In this document: positions 29,925 through 39,268 of the stretch, one piece after another
Layout of the letters: every line of letters begins with the position of its first letter
Position numbering within the stretch: position 1 is the first letter of the stretch
DNA from: Cyanophora paradoxa
Taxonomy: Eukaryota; Glaucocystophyceae; Cyanophorales; Cyanophoraceae
Direction of reading: 5' to 3'
NCBI GenBank assembly: GCA_004431415.1
Contig: QPMI01000047.1
Location: forward strand, 62,001-126,000
Length of the DNA stretch: 64,000 nucleotides
The notes under the pieces: model-generated
What the model was told of the DNA's origin: nothing
The model's input: the letters and a program-made list of their open reading frames with translations, nothing else
Database searches by the model: none
Translations under genes and position numbers: made by a program

Positions 29925-32900
29925 ATGTCCTACATCTTGAAGAAGCCAGTGCCACTTCGTAAAGCTCCAGATACCGTGGATGATCGGCTTATAAATATCC
30001 GTGTATTCGGGAGCATTTTGGCTGACTACAATTCTGACAAGGATATACACCAGACCGCTTTTAATCGTCCAGCTGCGTTAATTCTGCGCAATTCACACGT
30101 CGGTGCCCCAAATATCGCACAGAGATTTTGTCTGGGTCCAGCTGAGAATTATGTGGCTGAAATAGTCGGATCAAGGGCATTGCCACGACACCTACACATT
30201 GCCTCCTCAGGCACAGTTTCTAAGTATGATTCTGGTAGATTAATATTTAGGCTTCAAAATGATAGAGGGATCCATTTATCAGCTCTACGTCTAATTGATG
30301 AATCCAATGCCATCACGAACAAGACAGCTGCTCAAATTACAGGGCGAATCCTCCTTGGTGAAGACGCAGGGATATCAGTGCTATCATCGCAAATCCAACC
30401 ATTTCCCTGGGATTTACTTTATACAGCTGCACGAGAAACAAATATTTTATACGGATTTGATGTTAATCAAATTGATACAGAGCCTGCTACCAGGTTAGAT
30501 ATTCCTGGATGCACCTTGGGCTCTATTCTCATAGAGGCCGACAGACACCTGCTCCCGGCATTGCATGATAGATATGACCTAGGGCTTCGCACCAGGCAGT
30601 GGCGAAATATTCATGGAACAAGTATTTACCAAGACGGCAAAAAAGTAATCACTGAACCGGAGATAATAAACATTTTCAACTACTACTTTGGACCTATTGT
30701 CCCTATACCACCTATACCACCTCTTCCAGGGCTACCAAAGCCGCCAACCCCGGATGGACCAGGTCGAGAGCGAGTTGCCGATGAGACAATCCCATTTGGT
30801 CAAAATATTATATCATGGGAGGCTGTCAGGAATCGTCCAGTGATAGAACCCTATAAGCATCCACATGAGGAATACCTGCCGCCTGATATTGAAGTTTTCC
30901 CACTCGAAATGTACACAGAGCCTGAAGAGCAGTTACTTCCTGATGGCTTAGATGTTCAAGAACTCGAGTACGAGCAGCCTGTGATTCCCCATGAGCAGCT
31001 GCTTCCAGACGGCTTTTATCCTATTTGCTTCCCCTTGGAGTTCACCGTAGACTGGGAATCAATTACGAACAAACCTGAGACTTTTCCGCCGGAGGAACAC
31101 AGACATGATTGGGACGAGATTGATAATAAACCAGATAGATTTCCACCCACAGACCATAGGCATGATTGGGGCGATATCGATGGAATACCAGAGCAGTTTC
31201 CACCAGAAGACCATAGGCATAATTGGGACGAAATCGATTTACAGCCTACCTTTGCATCAACAGGTAATGTTTTAACTGATGGGACAAATGGTGTGAGTCT
31301 CTACCAAAATATTAACATCGAACAAAGATTACTTTTAAGTGAATATTACCTGAATCGAAAAGGAATTGATGCAGGCACCACAATGGAAGGCGAAATATAT
31401 ATTAGACCTCCCAGAAGAATTGAATTGATCGCAGCAGGTGGAGGTGTAGAAGTTAAAGAGAATAAACCAGGAATCTATCTAACCAGTTATTACGCTGATG
31501 ATATCCCGATGACTATGGGTTTGCCACCTCTCCCATCTGATCCAGTCAATTATGCAAACCATAACGCCACTATACAAATTAATGTAACAAATGTTAGCGA
31601 TTTGGACGGATCAAAACCAAAACTTATATTCAGTCGTGAACAACTCGCAGCAGAAACCCTTTTAGGAAATCGTGACGATTATAAACAGTGTGAGGTAGCA
31701 TGGATAAAAACAAATTATAATGGTGGGGTTCCTGAGGGTCTTTTAGAAATCAATCAAAGAGCAGCAGCGAAAAACATTCACAACGAAAATATTTCAAGAG
31801 TGGTAACAGAAGATTATTTTAGATGGGAGAATATCCCAGATCAACCCGAAACATTCCCACCAGAAGACCATAGGCACGATTGGGGAGATCTTGATAACGT
31901 ACCTTTATCATTTATACCAGATTTACACAGGCACGATTGGGGAGATCTTGATAACGTACCTTTATCATTTCCACCAGATTTACACAGGCACGATTGGGGA
32001 GATCTCGATAACGTACCTTTAACATTTCCACCAGATTTACACAGGCACGATTGGGGAGATCTCGATAATGTGCCTTTAACGTTTCCACCAGCTTTACATC
32101 GTCACGATTGGGGCGATCTCGATAATGTGCCTTTAGCGTTTCCACCCAGCGCCCATAGGCACGATTGGGGAGAAATTGATAACGTCCCTCTGACGTTTAC
32201 ACCATCGACACACAGGCACGATTGGGACGAAATAGATCAACAGCCTACTTTTGCATCAGCAGGAAATGTTATGAATGATGGGACAAATGGTGTGAGTCTC
32301 TACCAAAACATTAACATCGCAGAAAGATTACTATTAAGTGCATATTACGTGAATCGAAAAGGAATAGATGCAGGCACAACTATGGAAGGTGAATTATATA
32401 TTCGTCCACCTACAAGAACACAGGTAGTTGCAGCAGGCGGAAATTTTGGTTTAATGGACACTCAACCAGGTATTTATTTAACAAGTTATTACGATAACGA
32501 AATAACTCTTACATCGACTTTACCAGCTCTTCCATCTGATCCAGCAGCATATGATGATAAAGACGCCGCCATACAGATAAACGTAACAGATGTAAGCGCT
32601 ACTGATGCATCAAGGCCCAAACTTATATTTACCCGTTCAAAATTCAATTATGTCCCTCTTGCCGGACGACCCACAGATGATCACGGAAGATGTGAGATGG
32701 CGTGGATTAAAACGTTATCAGGTGGCGCCTTAGAAGTCAATCAGAGAATGGCGGCGAAAAACTTACACAATACAACCCTTTCAGGTGTGGTAACAGATGA
32801 TTACCTAACCAATAAAGGATATCTCACGTCCGCTGATTTAAGCAGTTATGCAACTGATGCAGAATTAGCGGCGGCACTTGTGAATTACTTACCTCTTACA

Positions 32901-35771
32901 GGTGGGACTGTTAATGGAACCGTGAATGCTACCACTTTACAAATTGGCGGAACCACAATACCGAAAGGTTTCGAATTCGATCAATTAGATAGTGTTTCGA
33001 CAGATAGAAGCGCGAATAATTGGACTGTTAATTGGACAGGACAACGAACAGGACAAACAGGATGTTACACAAACCCACTAAATGATGAAGATTGCAGCGG
33101 TTGTTTTATGCGTTGGACAGTTCCAGAAGGTATGAAATCGTTTTACATTCAACTTTTGCTATGGGATAATTGTAGATATTTCGATATTTACGGACAAACC
33201 GTTAATAACCATCAACATTTCCTAAGACGTGTTCATAACTATCAAGCTCTTCAAAATACAGCAGTTCAAGATGGAACATATCCCGCTATCGCGTTTACTT
33301 CTGTAAATTGTGAATTTTACAGTAAAGTTTATGTTCAAGGGCGAAAAGGTCGCATTTATCTTACGGGTGTGTTTGGGTGGAGTCGCCAAAGAGCAACCGA
33401 TAATGATGTAGGATTAGTGCATTATGATAATATCGCTTTTAATCCTGTTGGCAAATATTCCGATTTTGATGTAGTGAGTGGTTGGAATAGCACAGGTGTA
33501 GCATTTGTCGGAAGTTGGCAGACCGATTGGAAACCTACAACAGATAACCCAGTAGCAGGATTTTATAGCAGCACAACAGACGATGCAACCAGTAGTGACT
33601 ACGCGCAAGTTGTAGTGCCAACGGGAATGAAAACTTGTCACATCCAATATTTATGTTGGACGAATGCAAGATACTTTGATATTCAGGGATTCCGCAACAG
33701 TCGATGGAATCATATTATGAGAGTGAATACTTACCAAAATGTATCAAACACAGCCGATTCATTATGGCATGACAGTTTATTATGGACTTCCGTATTTTGT
33801 GGGAATTTTACACATATTAGAGTTGTGGCAAGAAAAGGACGTGTTCATATTGGATATTTTGCATGGACGAAAGAAGTAGGAAGAACAGCACCAGCAAATG
33901 GAATGATAAGTTGGGATAATATTTACAGTCGTCCGGCATTAATTACAGCCGCAGACCTTCCAGGAACGGCAACATGGGCAATTGATACATGGTTAAAATC
34001 AGCAGACAACTACTCGCGGTTTTATTTCGCAAATGCAAATGCAACATACATTAGAGGTAGACCTAATAACGATAATGCGTGTGTTGTATTCAGAAACTCA
34101 GCAGATTCTACAATTTTACAATCATATGAAAATGGCAACCTTGCGGTTACTAATACTTTGATTGCTCCGACCATAAGTGCAACAACCATAGATGTTGCAA
34201 CATTAAAAAGAAATGGTTATGAAATTCCGAAATTCTACGGTTTTGATGACACAGTAGCAGGTGGTGCTTATCATTCATCGGGCGGAACTTGGTCGGTTGG
34301 GTATGGAACAGCTTGGGATCCAGGATATAATTATGGTAGTCATGTGTATAATAGTGAAAGTCAAGATGAAGTGTCTACAACAACTTGGATTCAGTATACA
34401 ATTCCCACCGCATTAGTGAATGGAACAGCATACCTTACACATTTACCATGGTATAATTGCCGTTACTTTGAGATTTGGGGAGTCCGTAGTAATGGGGCAA
34501 TAGTATTTATTACAAGAGTAAATAACTATCAGCCACATGATGGTAACGCAGACGGTCACCACAACGGGTTAAACAATGTCCCAATTTTCCTTGCCGGTCG
34601 ATTTACTCACCTCCGTATTTATCCCAGAGTTGGAAGAGTTCACATTATGGGTATTGGTTTTACGCACGATCGAGCAAATAGTAGTTCACATGGTGGTTCT
34701 ACCGGTTTTATTCATTGGAATAATGTTTATAGTAAACCTACTATTCCTACATCCTATCTTTCATTAACAGATGTCACTAATTCTATTGGAAACATTACAG
34801 GGTTTGATACTTGGAGTGGGACAGGTAGTGGCGGTCTATCATTTAGTGGGTCTTGGGGAACAGGCTGGACGGCTTCTTATTCTAATCCTGTGGACGGATT
34901 TTATAGCTCTATCGAAAATGAAACCACAAGTGGTGATTGGGCGCAAATTGAAGTTCCAGCAAACATGAAAACATGTCATGTTCAATATTTGTGTTGGACA
35001 AATACAAGATATTTCGATATTGGAGGTTATCGATCGGGTCGATGGTTCCACATTATGCGTATAAACTGTTACCAGACGGTCTCTAATTATGGAACCACTG
35101 ATTATCATGATGGGTTGGCGTGGGCTTCCTTTGCTTGTGATTATTTCACACATGTTCGATTCGTTGCAAGAAAAGGACGGTGCTATATCGGTATGGTAGG
35201 GTGGACGAAAGAAAAAGGAAGAACCTCACCCGCAAATGGTATGATTAGTTGGGATAATATTTTTAGTAAGCCGCTGTCGGCAACTTGGTTTTCGGGAAAT
35301 TGGATTCCATCCGGCGATAATTATGATAGAATGTATTTCGCAACAGGTTCTACTACATACCTCAGAGGATATGGTGATATACCAATTCAGTTTAGAAATG
35401 AAAGCGACGCCACGATAGCTTATTTCTATCACAGTGGGTGGGCACAGATTACGGGTTATCTGTCAGAAGGAAGCGATAAAAGATACAAAACAGATATTAA
35501 GAAGATAACAGGCGCTCTTCCAGCATTAGAAAGATTAGAAGGAGTTTCATTTAAAAGAATTGCTGATAACAAAAAGAAATTATGTTTAGGATTAATAGCA
35601 CAAGATGTTCAGAAAGTGCTACCTGAGGTGGTTTCAGAAGGAGTAGATGGGTTTTTAGGAATTCAATACACAGGGTTAGTCCCTGTTCTCATTGAAGCCG
35701 TTAAAGAATTATCCCAGAAATGCAAGAGTCTACAAGATCAAATAGACCAAATTAAAAATGTCTCAGTATGA
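29925..35771 (+). CDS. Giant phage-like fibre protein with S74 intramolecular chaperone
   Basis: 1948 residues. The Pro-rich stretch near residue 265 (PIPPIPPLPGLPKPPTP) is followed by 19-residue repeats of the type HRHDWGDLDNVPLTFPPDL, three copies from 31098 and seven from 31869. These match the HxH repeats of phage tail fibres. Two copies of a module beginning QPTFASTGNVLTDGTNGVSL precede four related domains of about 170 residues (about 32.96-35.29 kb) with conserved CRYFDI/ARYFDI and GRVHIG strands. The C-terminus (about 1845-1945) is a peptidase S74 chaperone: GSDKRYKTDIKKI with the Ser-Lys pair, GLIAQDVQKVLPEVV, and a final coiled coil. Such tails trimerise fibres and then cut themselves off. 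Receptor binding on the virion is inferred. The second half is AT-richer than the element average. Confidence 0.9.
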   Translation: MSYILKKPVPLRKAPDTVDDRLINIRVFGSILADYNSDKDIHQTAFNRPAALILRNSHVGAPNIAQRFCLGPAENYVAEIVGSRALPRHLHIASSGTVSKYDSGRLIFRLQNDRGIHLSALRLIDESNAITNKTAAQITGRILLGEDAGISVLSSQIQPFPWDLLYTAARETNILYGFDVNQIDTEPATRLDIPGCTLGSILIEADRHLLPALHDRYDLGLRTRQWRNIHGTSIYQDGKKVITEPEIINIFNYYFGPIVPIPPIPPLPGLPKPPTPDGPGRERVADETIPFGQNIISWEAVRNRPVIEPYKHPHEEYLPPDIEVFPLEMYTEPEEQLLPDGLDVQELEYEQPVIPHEQLLPDGFYPICFPLEFTVDWESITNKPETFPPEEHRHDWDEIDNKPDRFPPTDHRHDWGDIDGIPEQFPPEDHRHNWDEIDLQPTFASTGNVLTDGTNGVSLYQNINIEQRLLLSEYYLNRKGIDAGTTMEGEIYIRPPRRIELIAAGGGVEVKENKPGIYLTSYYADDIPMTMGLPPLPSDPVNYANHNATIQINVTNVSDLDGSKPKLIFSREQLAAETLLGNRDDYKQCEVAWIKTNYNGGVPEGLLEINQRAAAKNIHNENISRVVTEDYFRWENIPDQPETFPPEDHRHDWGDLDNVPLSFIPDLHRHDWGDLDNVPLSFPPDLHRHDWGDLDNVPLTFPPDLHRHDWGDLDNVPLTFPPALHRHDWGDLDNVPLAFPPSAHRHDWGEIDNVPLTFTPSTHRHDWDEIDQQPTFASAGNVMNDGTNGVSLYQNINIAERLLLSAYYVNRKGIDAGTTMEGELYIRPPTRTQVVAAGGNFGLMDTQPGIYLTSYYDNEITLTSTLPALPSDPAAYDDKDAAIQINVTDVSATDASRPKLIFTRSKFNYVPLAGRPTDDHGRCEMAWIKTLSGGALEVNQRMAAKNLHNTTLSGVVTDDYLTNKGYLTSADLSSYATDAELAAALVNYLPLTGGTVNGTVNATTLQIGGTTIPKGFEFDQLDSVSTDRSANNWTVNWTGQRTGQTGCYTNPLNDEDCSGCFMRWTVPEGMKSFYIQLLLWDNCRYFDIYGQTVNNHQHFLRRVHNYQALQNTAVQDGTYPAIAFTSVNCEFYSKVYVQGRKGRIYLTGVFGWSRQRATDNDVGLVHYDNIAFNPVGKYSDFDVVSGWNSTGVAFVGSWQTDWKPTTDNPVAGFYSSTTDDATSSDYAQVVVPTGMKTCHIQYLCWTNARYFDIQGFRNSRWNHIMRVNTYQNVSNTADSLWHDSLLWTSVFCGNFTHIRVVARKGRVHIGYFAWTKEVGRTAPANGMISWDNIYSRPALITAADLPGTATWAIDTWLKSADNYSRFYFANANATYIRGRPNNDNACVVFRNSADSTILQSYENGNLAVTNTLIAPTISATTIDVATLKRNGYEIPKFYGFDDTVAGGAYHSSGGTWSVGYGTAWDPGYNYGSHVYNSESQDEVSTTTWIQYTIPTALVNGTAYLTHLPWYNCRYFEIWGVRSNGAIVFITRVNNYQPHDGNADGHHNGLNNVPIFLAGRFTHLRIYPRVGRVHIMGIGFTHDRANSSSHGGSTGFIHWNNVYSKPTIPTSYLSLTDVTNSIGNITGFDTWSGTGSGGLSFSGSWGTGWTASYSNPVDGFYSSIENETTSGDWAQIEVPANMKTCHVQYLCWTNTRYFDIGGYRSGRWFHIMRINCYQTVSNYGTTDYHDGLAWASFACDYFTHVRFVARKGRCYIGMVGWTKEKGRTSPANGMISWDNIFSKPLSATWFSGNWIPSGDNYDRMYFATGSTTYLRGYGDIPIQFRNESDATIAYFYHSGWAQITGYLSEGSDKRYKTDIKKITGALPALERLEGVSFKRIADNKKKLCLGLIAQDVQKVLPEVVSEGVDGFLGIQYTGLVPVLIEAVKELSQKCKSLQDQIDQIKNVSV
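31098..31260 (+). repeat. 57-bp HRHDW repeats, first block (3 copies)
   Basis: HRHDW/HRHNW codons start at 31098, 31155 and 31212, exactly 57 bp apart, within the fibre gene. Confidence 0.9.
31869..32250 (+). repeat. 57-bp HRHDW repeats, second block (7 copies)
   Basis: Starts at 31869, 31926, 31983, 32040, 32097, 32154 and 32211. DNA identity is very high between the first four copies and falls to the right, which indicates recent expansion. Confidence 0.95.
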
Positions 35772-35774
35772 TAA

Positions 35775-36080
35775 ATGGCGACCTATCCGCTTGGTGGATC
35801 TTCTACTACTTCTGAGCCTGTTGCTCTTGCTTTTGATACTATTAAACTTGTAGCCGCACTACAAAATGTCGAAAAAACGATACAGCAAACTAACAAACTG
35901 TCCCCAGTTGTTCATGAATATAAAAACCTCTTGGTTAATGTCCTCGCGCAATCGGCTTATGGTGATCCTGTCAGCAAGTATAATGAGCTTGAGTCCAGCC
36001 TGAAAAATATGATGTCGATACTTCAAAACCTGTCAGCTTCCTATCAAGCCCTGGGATCGAATATGATTACTCCGGCCTAA
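35775..36080 (+). CDS. Small helical protein after the fibre gene
   Basis: 101 residues, starting 3 bp after the fibre stop, so probably co-transcribed. It is mostly helical with Gln/Asn-rich and Leu-spaced segments (IKLVAALQNVEKTIQQTNKL, LESSLKNMMSILQNLSASYQ) that suggest a short coiled coil. No family recognised. By position it may be a fibre-associated or assembly protein. Confidence 0.65.
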   Translation: MATYPLGGSSTTSEPVALAFDTIKLVAALQNVEKTIQQTNKLSPVVHEYKNLLVNVLAQSAYGDPVSKYNELESSLKNMMSILQNLSASYQALGSNMITPA

Positions 36081-36118
36081 TGTTGGCTGCAATCTTTTTT
36101 TTCTTGCGTTTCTATTAA

Positions 36119-36967
36119 ATGACCGAGTACAATCGGGTCCAGCTACCTATCTACTCCCTGGGCTCCCCAGCCATCCATATGAGGCAGCACGAAGTTAGCG
36201 ATGCCATCGCTGGATTGGAGTCCACTGAGCGTCCAAATTCAACTAATGCATTTGATCAGCGATCTGTGATTCGGTGTAAAGAATTGCGCGCAGATAAAAA
36301 CTCTGGGGTTGTAAAAACAACACGATTATTAGTTACTAATGCGAATTTCTCCCAGCCCATAACAGGGGGAGTTGATTCGTACAGTGTTGACCTCCGAAGC
36401 ATAAACTATGATCAAAACACTGCTGCCCTCACTGTGCGCTCCGGTGGAGCAGCTATCACCGGAGCCTGCAGAGTCAGTGGAGGGCTATCATCATCAATTG
36501 CCATCAATGATGTGCCGGACTTTTCAGTAGAGAATGTTGAAAATCGTAAACGAGTTCGTATGTATGTACCTTGCTGTGACCTTCCCTATGCACAGGCACT
36601 AGTAGAAGTTGAGATAACCATAGCTAATTCAAGCACACCAAATGGTCTCGATGGTGAGAGGTTGCTTTCAAACAGAGAAATACCGAAGGCACTTCAATCA
36701 CTCTGTCAGGATCAAAATGATCAGATAGGGCATGTGTATACGTTCTTTGTGCAAGGTCTTGGGCATGCTGGACGGGGATACGTAGTTCGTAATATCAATA
36801 CAAGGCATCTTTTCGATTTATACGCTACTGCTATAGGCAGATACTCTATCCTAATCATCGGCTATCGCTCCGATGTGGCTGCATCAGTGGCCACCAGAGG
36901 ATTAAACCCTGATCCGGCACTGAATAATATGTATGACGAGATCAGTCCTGAAAATCCTATAGCTTGA
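36119..36967 (+). CDS. Unknown protein, paralogue 1 of a tandem pair
   Basis: 282 residues. It shares with the gene at 37568 the N-terminal pattern P..H...HEVSDAIAGLEST, the stretch LRADKNSGVVKTTRLLVTNA, and a later FGGA/SGGAA..GACRVGG-like segment and YVP motif. Composition is beta-rich with no signal peptide or membrane segment. Its position next to the fibre gene suggests a structural or receptor-binding role, but no known family was recognised. Confidence 0.7.
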   Translation: MTEYNRVQLPIYSLGSPAIHMRQHEVSDAIAGLESTERPNSTNAFDQRSVIRCKELRADKNSGVVKTTRLLVTNANFSQPITGGVDSYSVDLRSINYDQNTAALTVRSGGAAITGACRVSGGLSSSIAINDVPDFSVENVENRKRVRMYVPCCDLPYAQALVEVEITIANSSTPNGLDGERLLSNREIPKALQSLCQDQNDQIGHVYTFFVQGLGHAGRGYVVRNINTRHLFDLYATAIGRYSILIIGYRSDVAASVATRGLNPDPALNNMYDEISPENPIA

Positions 36968-36977
36968 TAAAGAGCGC

Positions 36978-37505
36978 TTATGCTTCAGCTGGAAAATTTA
37001 GACGGATAAATGAACGATCTGTCTCACTGGTGTGTGCTAGAGCAAAAGCATCACGGGCTCTGGCAGCAGCTTCCGCAGTAGAGAAATAGCCAATGTGTTT
37101 AAAGCGTCCATTTATACTGAAACGTGCTCGCCATTTGTCATTAGACTTATTAAAGCACACTCCTACATATCCGCTTGAATTATTTTTTCGAAGCAATTGA
37201 TTCAATGTTTGCTGATAGTTTGTAGCCAGGCGAAGATTTTCACGTCTGTTATCAAGTTTATTGCAGTTGATGTGATCAATAGAAAACCCTGGATTGACTG
37301 AACCTACAATTAACTGATGCATTTTCATTGTTGTCCTCTTTCCGTTTACATAGATGTGACATTTAGCATAACCACTAGTGTCAAGCGACCAGCGTTTCTC
37401 ATTAATTAGTTCAGCATCAGCTGCTAATATGAAAGAATGTGCTACTATTCCATTCCGTCCATAGATAGGAATAGCAATCGCTCCATTGGGAATTTCGATC
37501 TCCAT
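36978..37505 (-). CDS. HNH endonuclease with AP2 domain, copy 2
   Basis: 175 residues. HNH core HQLIVGSVNPGFSIDHINCN followed by KLDNRRENLRLAT (about 65-98), then AP2 domain SGYVGVCFNKSNDKWRARFS..IGYFSTAEAAARARDAFALAH (about 115-162). The layout and N-terminus (MEIEIPNGAIAIPI) are the same as in the gene at 23156 (MEVTIPDVPEGAVAIPL). It lies on the opposite strand between two paralogous structural-type genes, as expected for an invasive homing endonuclease. Catalytic His and Asn positions are retained. Confidence 0.85.
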   Translation of the reverse strand: MEIEIPNGAIAIPIYGRNGIVAHSFILAADAELINEKRWSLDTSGYAKCHIYVNGKRTTMKMHQLIVGSVNPGFSIDHINCNKLDNRRENLRLATNYQQTLNQLLRKNNSSGYVGVCFNKSNDKWRARFSINGRFKHIGYFSTAEAAARARDAFALAHTSETDRSFIRLNFPAEA

Positions 37506-37567
37506 CTGTCTAGCCTTCCTTGTTCCTTGCTTTTTTATGCATTCATTTTCTTTAAGTCATAACAATA

Positions 37568-38404
37568 ATGGCTGAAGCTGTTGAAAGAATAGTAGTTCCA
37601 TCGTTGACCCTCGCCGCTCCAGCCAACCACGTCCTGCAGCATGCAGTTTCAGATGATGTGCCCGGCCTAGAGTCCACAGAGCAGCAGCCAACTTTAAACA
37701 CCTTCCGGGAGAATCACATATTACGTTTAGGCGAGGTTCGATGCGACAAAAATAATGGGACAATAAAAACAACAAGTCTCCTTGTAACCAATGCAAACTT
37801 TAATTCAAATTATGGGGATCCTGATAGCTATGACGATGCTAATAAGGTCAGTACTTTTACCTTTGAATCAAGAACAGGTGCCGTCACCTGCAGATTTGGA
37901 GGTGCTTATATTGGGGATGGCCTTAGAGTGGGCGGAGCTGCTTGTGCCCCTATATTTGTTAATGATCAACCAAATCCTGAGAATATGAATGAGAGAATTC
38001 GAACCTATGTGCCTTCTATGAATTCGCCTTACATTATTAAACTTTTCACGCTAAACATAAATGAGCAAACATCAATCGTAGATAACGTTCAGCCACTCGG
38101 AAACCATTTCAAGAGTGTTGTTGATATTCCTCCGGATATCTACTTCCTTTGTAGGAGAAATGATGCTCTCCGGCCAAACATAGCTGTTTTAATTAATCCT
38201 ATTGACAATTTTGGTGTCGCTTTCCATTCTACTCCAGTGGGGGTTGAAGATTACCAGTTTATTGTGAGGGCAACGCTTATGGGTGCCTACAAAGTTATTC
38301 TATTTGCCGAAAGAACAGATGTGATTGCAAATGGTGTTAAGTACGGTGAGACCTTCAATTCGAATCGTTATTTCCCAATTGGTGGGGCTGATCCTAATCC
38401 TTAG
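37568..38404 (+). CDS. Unknown protein, paralogue 2 of a tandem pair
   Basis: 278 residues. Related to the gene at 36119 through NHVLQHAVSDDVPGLEST, EVRCDKNNGTIKTTSLLVTN, FGGAYIGDGLRVGGAACAPI, and YVPSMNSPY. The C-terminal halves diverge more. This suggests duplication followed by specialisation of an exposed protein. No known family recognised. Confidence 0.7.
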   Translation: MAEAVERIVVPSLTLAAPANHVLQHAVSDDVPGLESTEQQPTLNTFRENHILRLGEVRCDKNNGTIKTTSLLVTNANFNSNYGDPDSYDDANKVSTFTFESRTGAVTCRFGGAYIGDGLRVGGAACAPIFVNDQPNPENMNERIRTYVPSMNSPYIIKLFTLNINEQTSIVDNVQPLGNHFKSVVDIPPDIYFLCRRNDALRPNIAVLINPIDNFGVAFHSTPVGVEDYQFIVRATLMGAYKVILFAERTDVIANGVKYGETFNSNRYFPIGGADPNP

Positions 38405-38440
38405 AGATCTTCATTCTTTTATGTGCAACAAGTACTATGA

Positions 38441-38809
38441 ATGGATTTGATAAGGAGATGTCTTGACATGTTTCACCTTCACATCACAAGCAATCTCAAG
38501 AGCAGCTGCTGCGAAACAACTATTGATCTAAATATCTCAGAAACCGACGGCACTGATGGAACTCCGAACACTTCTCGGTCAGTGTCGCCCTGTGAACAAT
38601 CTCGAACAGACTCCCCTGTGCCCTGGCTAGTTCCTACTGATAGACGGAGCTCGTGGCCTGGGACCCATGGGCATGCGATCCCTAGAACTCCAATGCAAAA
38701 TTTGGCTCTGCTCCCGTTCAATTTCAGGAATGCCCAAAGACACGATTCACCAAGGCATAGGAGAACTTCTACAGAAAAAACATTGATCATCGTGGAAGAA
38801 GATGATTGA
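38441..38809 (+). CDS. Small Ser/Thr/Arg-rich protein ending at the right inverted repeat
   Basis: 122 residues; its TGA is the first three bases of the right inverted repeat (38807-38809). The protein is low-complexity (TDGTDGTPNTSRS, RRTSTEKTLIIVEEDD) with two cysteine pairs near the N-terminus. It could be a real small gene, but the weak composition signal leaves doubt. Confidence 0.45.
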   Translation: MDLIRRCLDMFHLHITSNLKSSCCETTIDLNISETDGTDGTPNTSRSVSPCEQSRTDSPVPWLVPTDRRSSWPGTHGHAIPRTPMQNLALLPFNFRNAQRHDSPRHRRTSTEKTLIIVEEDD

Positions 38810-39262
38810 GGCCGCAGCAGACCGCGCGCAAGCAACCGGGGGTCTAATATCCGTAGTTAACGCCTAGATAGACCTTGCCCGCGCTGCGCCTTTCTCACAG
38901 TAGTCACGAATAGATAACTTGTAAAGCTGAACGCATTTCGATAGTTAGATCCGATGTACACATTAATACCGCCTAGCCTATGCTGCCCTGTTGCTCTGCA
39001 GACCGCGCTCAAGGGGGGGCCGCGCTCCTCTACGTCTCTTCTAGTTGTCAGCTCTGTCTTGAATAGTCACAAGCTATTGCTAGGCTTTGACCTAGGGAAA
39101 AGGCCGGCAGACGTAGCTGGATCGGCGGGGTAGACATAACGACAGAGCGGGGTCGGAGGGAGAGTGGTGAGGACGCTAGGGCTGGTGCAGTGAGAGAGGG
39201 GGGTGAGGGGATGGGGTGGCGGAGAGGGGTGGGCCACCGTGGTGGGCCCTCTCTCATTTTTT
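38807..39262 (-). repeat. Polinton right terminal inverted repeat (456 bp)
   Basis: The reverse complement of 15712-16167. Inner edge TGAGGCC at 38807, outer edge T6 at 39257-39262. Confidence 0.95.
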
Positions 39263-39268
39263 CCAGGT
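39263..39268. repeat. Target site duplication, right copy (CCAGGT)
   Basis: Identical to 15706-15711. The following bases (CCGATCC) continue the host intron. Confidence 0.95.

Larger units (their letters stand above)
15712..39262. mobile_element. Complete Polinton/Maverick (virus-like) element, 23,551 bp
   Basis: Bounded by 456-bp terminal inverted repeats that start with AAAAAATGAGAGAGGGCC and by a perfect CCAGGT target duplication. Inside lie the hallmark genes: protein-primed DNA polymerase B, RVE-type integrase, packaging ATPase, probable major capsid protein and minor capsid proteins, together with a fibre and accessory genes. All main frames are open, with no internal frameshift seen, and the repeats match over their full length by inspection. 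This suggests recent insertion. GC content and the lack of introns contrast sharply with the host flanks. Confidence 0.95.

Noticed and set aside
29901-30050. N-terminal extension of the patatin protein
   Set aside because: It would overlap the fibre gene start, and the lipase motif begins right after the ATG at 29900.
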